IMG/VR virus record: IMGVR_UViG_3300037504_000695
Coordinates: 1 to 37,094 of that record
Length of the DNA: 37,094 bases
Strand: one strand, 5' to 3'
From: a virus
The notes under the pieces are model-generated. The model did not search any database, had not been told where the DNA came from, and saw nothing but the letters and a program-made list of their open reading frames with translations. The translations under genes and the position numbers were made by a program. Of this stretch, positions 7,950 to 16,125 are shown in pieces. Numbering within the stretch: position 1 is the stretch's first letter; each line of letters starts with the position of its first letter.

Positions 7950-10900
7950 TTACGTTGTTAATAAATTGTTTGTATCTACTCCTAATTGTTTAAAAGCTAA
8001 TTCATATTTTTCTACTTTACGGGCTAGTTGTCTAACAGCACCAGTAAGTAACATTTGCAGTCTTGTTGTGTTAACCATTGCCCTTGGGCCATCATCATAA
8101 AAATTGACTATTTTGTGTTCTTGAAGTAGCTGTTTATGCTCATTCATAAATTTACCGTACTCTGCCTTTACGGGATCTGATTTTCTAGACTCAAATTCAT
8201 GTGTCATTGCGTCGAGTAAAGCAACATCGTTTTCAGAGTCAAAGGTAGTCCACTCAACATCAGCATGTGCAGATCCTTCAGCGTCAAAGATAAAGCGAGT
8301 TGTGTTGTAATTTCCAATCACCATTAAATTTCCATCGGAATTTACAGTAGTTTCTCCTGTACTTCCATCAGTTATTGTCGCTATCATCCGAATAACACCA
8401 GACGCAGATGTTGTTTTATTCGTATTTGCGTTTTCATCTAAAAAGCCCTTTAAAATTAAGGCATCACCTGCCCCACCATCACTATCTCGGTAACCAACTA
8501 CGCTCAAGCCTCCAGCGGCACTATCTGACTTCCCAAATTTTCCAAACGTGTCTGTCTCAGTTGTGCTAGTATCACCGTGTGCTACATCTGAGCTTTTTAA
8601 AGATAGTATTTCATCGTCGTTAGCTCCCTGGTTGATGGTGAGACCTTGAGTCATTTCAGTGTTAGCCGTGTCGCCGATGAAGACGCTGCTGTTCATTACA
8701 ATGTCACTGTCTGCCGTGAACTCCATGTCTCCAGTGGCACTCTTATATTCAATTTTTCCACCCGTGTAAGTAGCACCAGCAGAGAAAAATATCCTTGCGT
8801 CGTTAACCGAATCTTCCAGTTTAAGATCAGCGTTAGTAGAACCCCCATCATCATATATATGTAAGGTTTCATTCGGATCCGTCGTCCCAATGCCGACGTT
8901 GCCAGCATTATCTATACGAACTCGTTCCTGTCGAGTAGAACTTCCATCTGGTGCTGTCCAAAATGTAATTCTTCCAGGCATATCCGTTCCATCAGAGGGA
9001 GTACCATCAACATTAAATTCAATTGAACCCAAGATGTGATAACCACTACCGTCATATCCAGAAGCTAAGATTGTACCGACATTATCATCATCAGAAACTA
9101 TGGATGGTGAAGATTGCGAGCCTCTTGAACGCAGAAATTTAAAAACAGGTCTTGTGGAAGCCGTATCATTATCATGTCCCTCCAAATATAAATACTCCGT
9201 AGTATCTTGATCTGCTTCAATGTGTAGTAAAGAATCAGGACTTGTCGTCCCGATGCCGACGTTGCCATCTTCATCGATTGTCAAAGCTTCACTCAAGGAT
9301 CCAGAATTAGCAGTTTTTATAAAAAATTCAGAGGTATTATCAGCTCCTGCTCTTCTATACCCAAGAACTCCAATATTATTATTTGAAGCAGCTGTGTCTT
9401 CAATTTGAAATAGAATCTGTGCACCAAATCCATCGTTCATATCAACGGTTGCTAATCCTTTTAAGGCTAAGACGTTCCTAACATTTCCAGCAGTACCAGA
9501 TGGTGCCACTATTCTACTAGCTACCAAATTACTGTTTCCAACAACCTCAAGTTTAAAGCCTGGATCAGTTACTCCAATACCTACGCTGCCATCGCCCAAA
9601 ATCGTCATAAGCTCTGTGGTTGAGTTTTTAACTTGAAATACAGTTTCATCGTCTGCTAGAGCTGTTACTCCCGTACTTCCATCTGATTTGTAGCCTGCAA
9701 ATACGATTGCACCAGTTGTGTCAGTCGGATCAGAAGCCCCCATGATTCCGTTAATTTTGATCCCAACGTTATCACCATCACTGTAGCCGTTGATTAGAAG
9801 ACCTCCATTTGTTGCATTGTTTTTCTTAAATAGCCCAAATGTATCTGCTTCGGTTGAAGTTGTAGCAGGTTGATTCACGTCACTGCTTTTGAGTGTCAGG
9901 ATCTCATCATCATTAGCCCCTTGGTTGATAGTGAGACCTATGGTTGAGTTAGTGTTGGCCGTGTCGTTGATGAATGTATTTTTTGTCAGTAGAATTTCAG
10001 TTGAAGTCGCCTTATAAACATTTCCTATATTGATCTGACTATTTGCAGTTTCACTGTCGGCGTTAATATCCGATCCAATTATGATATTGTTCGATCCACT
10101 AGTGATGTTGTCGCCAGCCAGGAAACCAATCAGAGTATTTGAATCTCCAGTTGTATTTAATCCAGCTCCAACTCCTATTCCTGTATTTTCTTTGCCCGTT
10201 GTAACGGTGGCTAAAGCTGTTCTTCCGATTGCAGTATTTTGATGGCCAGAGGTAAGTGCCCCCATTACTCCTGATCCAATCGCAATATTTGAATAGCCAG
10301 TGGTAAGTGAATTGTAGATACTTTGACCTAAAGCCGTATTTCTGTACCCAGATGTTATTCCTGTTCCTATTGAATCACCTACAAAAGTGTTTTGCCATCC
10401 TTCAACACCAATACTATGAGTTAGTCCTGTTCCAGCCACGCCTTCACCTATAAATGTATTGTCTCCACCTCCTAGGAATCTGTCTGTACGCAAATCAGAA
10501 TTGACAATTATCAACCCCTCTGTTGAGTCACTGGTGCTATCTAGTGTTAAGTTATCACTTGCATCTGTCCCCCCGTAAATAGTTTGTCCACCAGACCTGC
10601 CTGTCAACAGTGCATATTGGCTGTGATCGTCATCTGCAAGTCCTGCTAGATCACCGTGGTCAGTCACAATAACACCAGATTCAACCGTTAAAAATGGGTT
10701 TGTAGTTAATTCAAAACTACTAGCTCCTTTTTCAATTACAACCCTGCCAATGTAGATAGCAAAATCATTTAAAAAAGTGTTCAAAGTTGGGATTGCTTCA
10801 TTCTCTGCAGTGGCAACATCTGTTGTGTTGCTAGTCCCATACACCATGTAGACGTCACCCTCGTGGTCCATGAAGAAAAATCTGGTCCCATAGCGGTTAT

Positions 10901-11636
10901 TTGTTAGATTAGCTAGCGCCGCACCATTCCAGTACTGAGTATTGTCTACCTGGCTAACTCCTGTAGTGTCTGGTGACGTACTAGCACCACTGTTAAATAC
11001 GTCAAAAGTGTCAGCCCCTGAGGTATCAATTGCACTTGTTGTAGTTCTATTGTGAGCACAATATATTACCCCTGCCGAAACGGTTATGTTTCTAGTTCCA
11101 GTTTCACCTAAAACTAGTCCTGACGCTCTTTCAATTCCGTCAACCTCAAAATCTTTTTTGCAATCAAGGGTGTTGTAGTTTGAGAAATATTGTCCTACTT
11201 CGTAGATGTGTAGCGTCGTTCCGTCACGATAAACTCTGCCAATGATTGCTTGAGTATTTAAATCTATTGTTGAAAAAGTTGTGGTTGTAGCAACTTGTGG
11301 AGTTCCAGCGTTGTAATCTAAATACACCCAGTTCGTATTTTGATCAGTAAGTGATATTCCTGATTGACCGGCAAAAGAAAATTTCAAAATAGCCCCAGTC
11401 TGTGTGTCAGAAGCACGAAGATAAGCTGTGCCTGCGGCTACGTCAATTTCACCTGAGCCAGCGTCACTAATTGCAAAATCTGTTCCTGACGTACCAGCCA
11501 ACGACGCACTCATTTGGTCCGTCATGTAGCTAGCTTCAAAACGCTTACTTGTTCCGCCTGCTGTTTCTTTCTCAAGTAAATCTGTACCTGCTATCTGACT
11601 CTCTAGTGTTATATCTGAAATTTTGAAATTTGCCAT
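7950..11636 (-). CDS. Large tail fibre / receptor-binding protein
   Basis: 1228 residues, beta-rich, trimeric-fibre type. The N-terminal ~350 residues would anchor to the particle. Residues ~410-540 carry repeated (S/T)G..NT(A/L)IG motifs like the beta-roll repeats of trimeric adhesins. Residues ~740-960 include repeated GNVGIGTT.P elements. A duplicated module containing GLTINQGANDDEIL occurs near residues 560 and 990. The last ~100 residues are helical (MTHEFESRKSDP to VRQLARKVEKYELAFKQLG), resembling a C-terminal trimerisation or chaperone-like domain but not a clear S74 peptidase. AAGGA precedes the ATG. It likely binds the host surface. Confidence 0.85.
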   Translation of the reverse strand: MANFKISDITLESQIAGTDLLEKETAGGTSKRFEASYMTDQMSASLAGTSGTDFAISDAGSGEIDVAAGTAYLRASDTQTGAILKFSFAGQSGISLTDQNTNWVYLDYNAGTPQVATTTTFSTIDLNTQAIIGRVYRDGTTLHIYEVGQYFSNYNTLDCKKDFEVDGIERASGLVLGETGTRNITVSAGVIYCAHNRTTTSAIDTSGADTFDVFNSGASTSPDTTGVSQVDNTQYWNGAALANLTNNRYGTRFFFMDHEGDVYMVYGTSNTTDVATAENEAIPTLNTFLNDFAIYIGRVVIEKGASSFELTTNPFLTVESGVIVTDHGDLAGLADDDHSQYALLTGRSGGQTIYGGTDASDNLTLDSTSDSTEGLIIVNSDLRTDRFLGGGDNTFIGEGVAGTGLTHSIGVEGWQNTFVGDSIGTGITSGYRNTALGQSIYNSLTTGYSNIAIGSGVMGALTSGHQNTAIGRTALATVTTGKENTGIGVGAGLNTTGDSNTLIGFLAGDNITSGSNNIIIGSDINADSETANSQINIGNVYKATSTEILLTKNTFINDTANTNSTIGLTINQGANDDEILTLKSSDVNQPATTSTEADTFGLFKKNNATNGGLLINGYSDGDNVGIKINGIMGASDPTDTTGAIVFAGYKSDGSTGVTALADDETVFQVKNSTTELMTILGDGSVGIGVTDPGFKLEVVGNSNLVASRIVAPSGTAGNVRNVLALKGLATVDMNDGFGAQILFQIEDTAASNNNIGVLGYRRAGADNTSEFFIKTANSGSLSEALTIDEDGNVGIGTTSPDSLLHIEADQDTTEYLYLEGHDNDTASTRPVFKFLRSRGSQSSPSIVSDDDNVGTILASGYDGSGYHILGSIEFNVDGTPSDGTDMPGRITFWTAPDGSSTRQERVRIDNAGNVGIGTTDPNETLHIYDDGGSTNADLKLEDSVNDARIFFSAGATYTGGKIEYKSATGDMEFTADSDIVMNSSVFIGDTANTEMTQGLTINQGANDDEILSLKSSDVAHGDTSTTETDTFGKFGKSDSAAGGLSVVGYRDSDGGAGDALILKGFLDENANTNKTTSASGVIRMIATITDGSTGETTVNSDGNLMVIGNYNTTRFIFDAEGSAHADVEWTTFDSENDVALLDAMTHEFESRKSDPVKAEYGKFMNEHKQLLQEHKIVNFYDDGPRAMVNTTRLQMLLTGAVRQLARKVEKYELAFKQLGVDTNNLLTT

Positions 11637-11643
11637 AGTTCCT

Positions 11644-12024
11644 TCATGTAGCTATAATTCGATAATCTCCATCGGTTGTAATTCTGAAATTGCCATCGGT
11701 TGTGATTCGTGCGTTGTTTGGTGATAACCCAGTACTTGTTCTAAAAAAAACCCTAATTCGTTCCTGTAGTTTGCCTGGTTGAATGCCCTGATCGTTCAAA
11801 AAATCATTCCAAAGATCTGAAAGGTATATTTTGCTACTTCCAGTTTGCAATTGTAACCACGTTCTTATCAACTCGCTATAGTGTTTCCTCTTCGTAGCCC
11901 CAATAGCTCCACCGTAATATTTTTGGCGTAAATCAGCCAAATTGTTGTTTGACGTATTTAATTGCCGCTTCAAGAATTCCCGCTCTTCGGCTATTACATT
12001 CTGATCTATAATTTGATTTGCCAT
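11644..12024 (-). CDS. Small paralogous tail-region protein with ITTDG repeats, 126 aa
   Basis: A paralogue of the 97-aa product at 7066-7359 over residues 1-95. It adds a C-terminal tail with the near-repeat RITTDG(N/D)(F/Y)RI, a short beta repeat seen at the ends of phage tail proteins. It lies directly upstream of the large fibre gene with a 7-nt gap, so it probably acts with that fibre. Its start follows the upstream stop at once (TAATATG). Specific function unknown. Confidence 0.7.
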   Translation of the reverse strand: MANQIIDQNVIAEEREFLKRQLNTSNNNLADLRQKYYGGAIGATKRKHYSELIRTWLQLQTGSSKIYLSDLWNDFLNDQGIQPGKLQERIRVFFRTSTGLSPNNARITTDGNFRITTDGDYRIIAT

Positions 12025-12025
12025 A

Positions 12026-12292
12026 TTACGCTATAGTGTATGCTACCAAGTAGGCTATTTTGTCTTCGCTTGTGTGTCTAACCGGAATCATGAACGATTG
12101 AACGGTTGCACTAGCTGTACTAATCAAAGCGTTTGAAATTTCAATCATTGCTCCACTGGCTGCACTGGTTCCAAGCTTAAGAGCTGCAACGCTGGGATTG
12201 CCTGATACTTGAGTCAGCTCAATACAAGCAGTGTCACTATCCTCAATAATATTTTTGCCTTCTGCGGCATCAAGATTTAAAACATCTCCCAT
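12026..12292 (-). CDS. Small structural-operon protein, 88 aa
   Basis: The ATG at 12292 is preferred because AAAGGA is placed before it; a longer TTG form at 12304 would swallow this site. The sequence is beta-rich and Ala/Ser-rich in the middle (LGTSAASGAMIEISNALI), with no Lys-rich domains, like small decoration or tail proteins. It is the first gene after a terminator and a candidate promoter, so it heads the fibre-portal-capsid operon. Family not recognised. Confidence 0.6.
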   Translation of the reverse strand: MGDVLNLDAAEGKNIIEDSDTACIELTQVSGNPSVAALKLGTSAASGAMIEISNALISTASATVQSFMIPVRHTSEDKIAYLVAYTIA

Positions 12293-12303
12293 ATATCCTT
12301 TCA

Positions 12304-12338
12304 ATAAAAAAAACCCAAACGTAATAGTGTTGGGTTTT
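12304..12338 (-). terminator. Intrinsic terminator between replication and structural genes
   Basis: On the minus strand AAAACCCAA pairs with TTGGGTTTT around an 11-nt loop and runs into T8. It ends the replication operon. It also lies downstream of a good promoter (12359-12387) and just before the first structural gene, so it may act as an attenuator. Confidence 0.8.
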
Positions 12339-12358
12339 CGCCTTTCCTAATTACGTTC

Positions 12359-12387
12359 ATTGTAGCTTATTTTTATCAAACGTGCAA
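12359..12387 (-). promoter_or_regulatory. Sigma70-like promoter before the structural operon
   Basis: On the minus strand TTGCAC and TACAAT are separated by exactly 17 nt. Predicted transcription starts near 12352. The resulting leader of about 60 nt contains the terminator at 12304-12338 before the first ATG at 12292. Confidence 0.5.
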
Positions 12388-12407
12388 TAGCTTACAAGAA
12401 ATTTATT

Positions 12408-12833
12408 TTAAAATAGATTTTGATAAACATTTTTTACATCACGAGATTCTAATCTTTCAATTACTTTTAAGCTAATATTGTATTGCATTACATCTTGATT
12501 TTTGATTAAAAATACTGGATCTATAGAGCTTGGTTTTTTTATTTTTTTATAAGGCAATAAGCCATTTAATTTATCTCTTTGTTTTTGTGCTATTTCTTTG
12601 ACAAGCTTCATGTTTCCTGTTCTAAAAGCTTCTTTTTGTTTCACTAAATCTAAATATTCTTCACATTTTTTTACCTTCTCATAATATTTTTTCCATTTGT
12701 TTTTTAACTTATATTTTGTTTGATTATCTAAATCTAAATATTTCTTATAAGCAATTATTGTTTTATTTTTTGATAATTTTTTTATAATCTTTTTATGATT
12801 TTCTAGTTTATTTTTTTCATTTACTTTTTTCAT
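12408..12833 (-). CDS. Lys-rich helical protein downstream of the replication initiator, 141 aa
   Basis: Overlaps the initiator gene by 17 nt, with AGAAAGGA before its ATG. It is strongly basic and helical throughout. No P-loop or zinc motif is visible. The position after an O-like initiator is where many phages carry a helicase loader (lambda P, DnaC type), but at 141 residues without Walker motifs it is not a DnaC. It could be a small loader or DNA-binding partner; this is inference from position only. It is followed by an intrinsic terminator. Confidence 0.6.
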   Translation of the reverse strand: MKKVNEKNKLENHKKIIKKLSKNKTIIAYKKYLDLDNQTKYKLKNKWKKYYEKVKKCEEYLDLVKQKEAFRTGNMKLVKEIAQKQRDKLNGLLPYKKIKKPSSIDPVFLIKNQDVMQYNISLKVIERLESRDVKNVYQNLF

Positions 12834-13665
12834 TTTTCCTTTCTTCTATTATATCTGCAAACATTTTATATTTTCGTCTCACGGCATCCATTGTTTGTAT
12901 TCCTTCGAAATATATTTGTTTTTTCAACCAATCAAAAAAAACATTGATGTGATTAATGAATGATTGCTCAGTTAGATCTTTCTTGTGTACTTTATATGTT
13001 TTTTCAATATTCCTTTTAAGATTATAGGCATGAAACCTAGGTTTTTTGTCAGTCGGTGAGAATCCAAACTCGCTTTTGAATTTATCCATTAAAAGATTTA
13101 TAAATTTATTACCATGCTTTTGCTTATTAATATTTATATTAATATTATTATTCTTATTATTATTATTATTTGCGGGTACATTTTGTCCCCCCCTGGTCCC
13201 ATTTTGTCCCCCCCTAGTCCCATTTTGTCCCCCCCCGGACATTTTGTCCATTCCACTTATTCTTTTTTTATTAACCTTTTGTTTTTTTGATTGTGGATTA
13301 ATGAATCTAACAGTACCATTGGTTGTTTTTTTGTACCGAATATGAAAATATTTTTTTAGTTTTGAAATTGATCTTTTAACAGTTTTTGTACTACAACCAC
13401 AAACTTCAGATATTTGTTTATTAGTGAAATAAAATATATTTTTACAATTTGATATATAAAAATCTATAAAGCCATATATAACTATTTCAGTCATCGTCAA
13501 GCCTTCTTTGAGTAGCTTTGGGTAAAAAGGTATGAATTTTGGAGAAAAAACAAGAGACGCATTAGCTTTATTAATTTTTGCTTTTTCTTGTTCCTCTACT
13601 GAAAAAGTTTGTAAACGGTCCTCAAAATGCATACCGTTTTTTTCATATAATATTGACTTATCCAT
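12817..13665 (-). CDS. Replication initiator-like protein with N-terminal winged HTH (O-protein-like)
   Basis: 282 residues. About residues 45-112 form a winged-helix DNA-binding domain with the HTH segment FTNKQISEVCGCSTKTVKRS. Residues ~135-185 are a low-complexity linker (three GGQN(G/V) units, then Asn-rich). Residues ~185-282 are a conserved-looking helical domain with aromatic residues (FFDWLKKQIYFEGIQTMDAV). Domain order and linker match lambda O-type initiators, which bind iterons inside their own gene and recruit the helicase loader. The linker DNA here is itself iteron-like. AAAGG lies 5 nt before the ATG, under a large hairpin. Confidence 0.7.
   Translation of the reverse strand: MDKSILYEKNGMHFEDRLQTFSVEEQEKAKINKANASLVFSPKFIPFYPKLLKEGLTMTEIVIYGFIDFYISNCKNIFYFTNKQISEVCGCSTKTVKRSISKLKKYFHIRYKKTTNGTVRFINPQSKKQKVNKKRISGMDKMSGGGQNGTRGGQNGTRGGQNVPANNNNNKNNNINININKQKHGNKFINLLMDKFKSEFGFSPTDKKPRFHAYNLKRNIEKTYKVHKKDLTEQSFINHINVFFDWLKKQIYFEGIQTMDAVRRKYKMFADIIEERKNEKSK
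13118..13250 (-). other. Candidate replication origin inside the initiator gene: four iterons plus AT-rich tract
   Basis: On the + strand CATTTTGTCC starts at 13179, 13200, 13221 and 13240. The spacing is 21, 21 and 19 bp, and the first three units are extended by runs of 7, 7 and 8 C. Adjacent at 13118-13170 is an almost pure A/T tract of ATT repeats, suited to unwinding. Iterons plus an AT-rich element in the linker of an O-like gene mirror the lambda origin. Binding has not been shown. Confidence 0.55.
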
Positions 13666-13672
13666 AAAAACC

Positions 13673-13726
13673 TTTCATGAACTAGCCACCCGCAACGATC
13701 AGGAGACGGTTGACTAGCTCGTGAAA
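13673..13726 (-). promoter_or_regulatory. Long hairpin in the initiator mRNA leader, abutting its ribosome site
   Basis: Arms 13673-13688 and 13711-13726 pair over 16 positions with one mismatch and two G-U pairs in the minus-strand RNA. The 3' arm ends in GAAA, the first part of the GAAAGG ribosome site, 7 nt before the ATG. A T5 run follows. It could hide the ribosome site, act as an attenuator, or be an operator at DNA level. Confidence 0.6.
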
Positions 13727-13773
13727 ATTAACAATTGTGAAATTATTAGTAGACCGCTGTATTTCATATTTTC

Positions 13774-13803
13774 AGTATATACATACATTTTTTAAAAAAT
13801 CAA
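13774..13803 (-). promoter_or_regulatory. Promoter for the replication genes
   Basis: On the minus strand TTGATT and TATACT are 18 nt apart. The start of transcription is predicted near 13767, giving a leader of about 100 nt that holds the hairpin at 13673-13726. The surrounding 13666-13849 gap holds no gene. Confidence 0.45.
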
Positions 13804-13849
13804 ATGCAGTTATCTAATCTTACTGAAATCAGTAACAATAGCACCTCCA

Positions 13850-14098
13850 TCACCTCTTCGTCATCACAACTCGTTCAACCTTTGAGGTTTCTTCTGTTCG
13901 AATTTGAGTGACACGTCCGGCGCTCATGTAGATTTCAATTTTTCCGTAACCACTTCCAATACTAAGATTGTAAAGAGATCTAATTAGAAACGGTAAAATC
14001 GCAGGATTGACTTTTGTTTGAGCTAAAAGTTGTCGAATGACAAACAGATTTGGATCAATTTGTTCTAGTTTTTGTAGAAATAGTTGATTATTATTCAT
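13850..14098 (-). CDS. Small protein coupled to TerL, 82 aa
   Basis: Starts at an ATG overlapping the terminase stop (ATGA). It is N-terminally helical (LFLQKLEQIDPNLFVIRQLL) and ends in a beta-like basic tail. No membrane segment or catalytic motif is seen. Position after terL and before a non-coding gap makes it the last gene of the packaging operon. Function unknown. Confidence 0.65.
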   Translation of the reverse strand: MNNNQLFLQKLEQIDPNLFVIRQLLAQTKVNPAILPFLIRSLYNLSIGSGYGKIEIYMSAGRVTQIRTEETSKVERVVMTKR

Positions 14099-15351
14099 GT
14101 TCCAATTTGCCAATTCTTATTAGTTTTATTAATCGTCAGATATTGATTTGTACTAGTCGGTTGATAGCTCATGATGTAGTAGCGAAGAGCGTCTAGTGCA
14201 TCATCATTCCTTTTGAGAGGTTTTTCCTTGATGTATCCGTCAGCTTTATTTTCCATCCACCTATAGGTTTCAAATTCATCAGCTAGCCACGTAAGCTCTT
14301 TGTTGATTAGAAGTGTTGGTTTTCCAGTGTCGGCTCGAACCTTTAGCTTTTCTTTGACTTTTGTTATACCAGACCTCACGCTATCAGCTCCCTTTTCAAC
14401 CGCATCAAAATATACGCCTTTCCTTCGAAGCTCCTCAATAAGTAGGGGCTGTGCGCTATCGGCTACACTGATAGCCATTTGTTTGTTGCCCCTCTTTGTT
14501 TTGGCAACTTCTGCTAGCTCATCAATCAAAACGCCCTGTTTGTAGAACCCATCGTAACACACAATTTTTGAACCCGTATCGTTGACTGCAAAGTAGAGTA
14601 GAGCTGTTTTGTGAGAAAATCCGAAATCAAGACTGCGCCCGTACGTCCAGGTTTGAGTTAAAGGCGGCACGTCTCCTAGATGTATTTGCCTGTCAAAGCT
14701 TGTGTAAATCAAACCTTTCATTTTCCTAAACTCAGCCATTATTTCTTGTGCGTAACTATTCTCGTCCATCTCAACTTTTGCTTGTTCAAGCTCTTTTTTA
14801 GGAATGTAGGGATTGTCCCAAGTAGTAAACTTGTAGCTCGACCAATCAGGCTTTATTTTTGCCTGATCATACATATCTTTGTAATGATTGAATCCGTTCG
14901 GCGTCGAGATAAAATAACAATCGGCTTGACTGTCCATCAAAGTCGGTCTAATCACTTTCCAAACCTGACTCCAGTTGTCCATGAACGCAACCTCATCAAA
15001 GATTGCTAGATCGATTCTAACACCCCTCAAACTATCAGGATTGTCTGCACCCTTCAATTCTATTTTAGATCCGTTTTTGAGCTGAATATAGAGCTCTGTA
15101 GCGTTAGTTTTTAATATTGATGGCCACGGAACCAGATTTTTTAACATTTCCCACATGATTTGCTTGGCCTGTTTGTAGGTCGGTGCGATATACCAGCAGA
15201 TTTTGTTTTTGTTTTTCGCTGAAAAATCAATCAGTTTTAAGGCTGAAAAGTAGGTTTTACCCGCACGTCGCCCACAATTGAGTAGAATATAGCGATTCTG
15301 ATCATCCCACACTCTTGTCTGCCAGCTGCTTAGGTTGATTACCTTCGCCAT
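14095..15351 (-). CDS. terL: Terminase large subunit
   Basis: At 418 residues it is the usual size for a compact TerL. It is the motor that pumps DNA into the prohead and cuts concatemers. Walker A is CGRRAGKT at residues 26-33, and Walker B is LAIFDEVAF near 130. The RNase H-like nuclease starts at RSLDFGFS near 230, with a further acidic residue in VADSAQP near 295 and the last Asp residues in DDALDALRYY near 387. The start is supported by AGGAG 7 nt upstream. It overlaps terS by 50 nt in another frame and the following 82-aa gene by 4 nt. Confidence 0.93.
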   Translation of the reverse strand: MAKVINLSSWQTRVWDDQNRYILLNCGRRAGKTYFSALKLIDFSAKNKNKICWYIAPTYKQAKQIMWEMLKNLVPWPSILKTNATELYIQLKNGSKIELKGADNPDSLRGVRIDLAIFDEVAFMDNWSQVWKVIRPTLMDSQADCYFISTPNGFNHYKDMYDQAKIKPDWSSYKFTTWDNPYIPKKELEQAKVEMDENSYAQEIMAEFRKMKGLIYTSFDRQIHLGDVPPLTQTWTYGRSLDFGFSHKTALLYFAVNDTGSKIVCYDGFYKQGVLIDELAEVAKTKRGNKQMAISVADSAQPLLIEELRRKGVYFDAVEKGADSVRSGITKVKEKLKVRADTGKPTLLINKELTWLADEFETYRWMENKADGYIKEKPLKRNDDALDALRYYIMSYQPTSTNQYLTINKTNKNWQIGT

Positions 15352-15772
15352 CTTGTAGCTCCTTTGCTTTGACTATAATGAGTTGTTGAAGTTGCCCGCC
15401 CTCTGCTCCAGTGATCTCTGTTCGTTGCCCAAATTCATCTTTTTTCTTGCGTTCTAGATACCACTGTGCATTTTTGACGTCATCAAGATTTGCTACAACA
15501 GTGTTTTTTGCCTTCAGAATCGGCTGCTCTTTGAGACGTTTTTTTCGATCTTTGAACTCGGGGTTTTTTTGCTGATAATAATAAAGAGTTGTTTCACAAA
15601 TCCCAGCAAAGGCGCAAGCTTCGATGTCAGTTGCCCCAATCGCAAAAGCCTTCTCTAGCTTTGCTATCACCTCTGGCGTCATCACTGTAGGTCTACCAGC
15701 GGTGTCGTACTTGTTGGTATCTTGTCCTGTCGAATCAATTATTCGACCCTTTTTGTCTCGTTTAATAATCAT
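15302..15772 (-). CDS. terS: Terminase small subunit
   Basis: 156 residues. The N-terminal region ~30-75 carries an HTH (VIAKLEKAF, then GATDIEACAFAGICETTLYYY) typical of TerS DNA-recognition domains. A helical oligomerisation part (~75-120) and an acidic/Gln-rich tail follow. It selects the phage DNA and feeds TerL. Its start overlaps the RusA stop (ATGA) and its end overlaps terL by 50 nt, giving a coupled packaging operon. Confidence 0.85.
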   Translation of the reverse strand: MIIKRDKKGRIIDSTGQDTNKYDTAGRPTVMTPEVIAKLEKAFAIGATDIEACAFAGICETTLYYYQQKNPEFKDRKKRLKEQPILKAKNTVVANLDDVKNAQWYLERKKKDEFGQRTEITGAEGGQLQQLIIVKAKELQDGEGNQPKQLADKSVG

Positions 15773-16119
15773 TTTTTTGTTATTTTAATTTTTAGCTGAT
15801 TGCTTGATCCTATGACAATGCTTTTTGTTATTTTTGTCACTATTTTAAAATGATCGTCTTTGATTACTTTAGCAAGTTTTAGCCCATCTACATATAATTT
15901 TGAGCAAATATTGTCAACGTCTCGAAGCCTTTTTGTTTTGAATTGAGCGACGATTTCGATTTCTACTTTGCCGTCGATTGGTTTCAACTTTGCAGCTTTC
16001 ACCTCTGCCCAAACAAGTTTGTGTATCTGATCTGCTAAACGCTTCCTTTTTGTCCAATGCCCCTGCTCATATAGCTGGTTCCAGCTGATTGCTTTGTGAT
16101 CACGTATTAAAAGTTCCAT
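15769..16119 (-). CDS. rusA: RusA-like Holliday junction resolvase
   Basis: 116 residues, the normal RusA length. The Asp signature is visible in RLRDVDNICSKLYVDGL near residues 66-82, followed by KVIKDDHF near 85-92, which supply the metal-binding acidic residues. The enzyme resolves branched DNA, useful before packaging. It heads the leftward packaging operon and is divergent from the early + operon. The ATG has no Shine-Dalgarno site, while a -10 box (TAGAAT) ends 6 nt upstream. Confidence 0.85.
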   Translation of the reverse strand: MELLIRDHKAISWNQLYEQGHWTKRKRLADQIHKLVWAEVKAAKLKPIDGKVEIEIVAQFKTKRLRDVDNICSKLYVDGLKLAKVIKDDHFKIVTKITKSIVIGSSNQLKIKITKK

Positions 16120-16125
16120 AGTTTT

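Noticed and set aside
8696-8908. Reading frames inside the fibre gene (also 8646-8864 and 9220-9408)
   Set aside because: They are shadows of a strongly supported 1228-codon gene and have no ribosome site or recognisable domain.
12318-12357. AACGTAAT/ATTACGTT arms as an antiterminator for the structural-operon leader
   Set aside because: The predicted transcription start near 12352 lies inside the outer arm, so most of it would not be in the RNA.
13046-13345. Plus-strand hydrophobic frame with repeated CPPLVPF units
   Set aside because: It is the antisense reading of the initiator's iteron linker; the repeats and hydrophobicity come from the G/C tracts.
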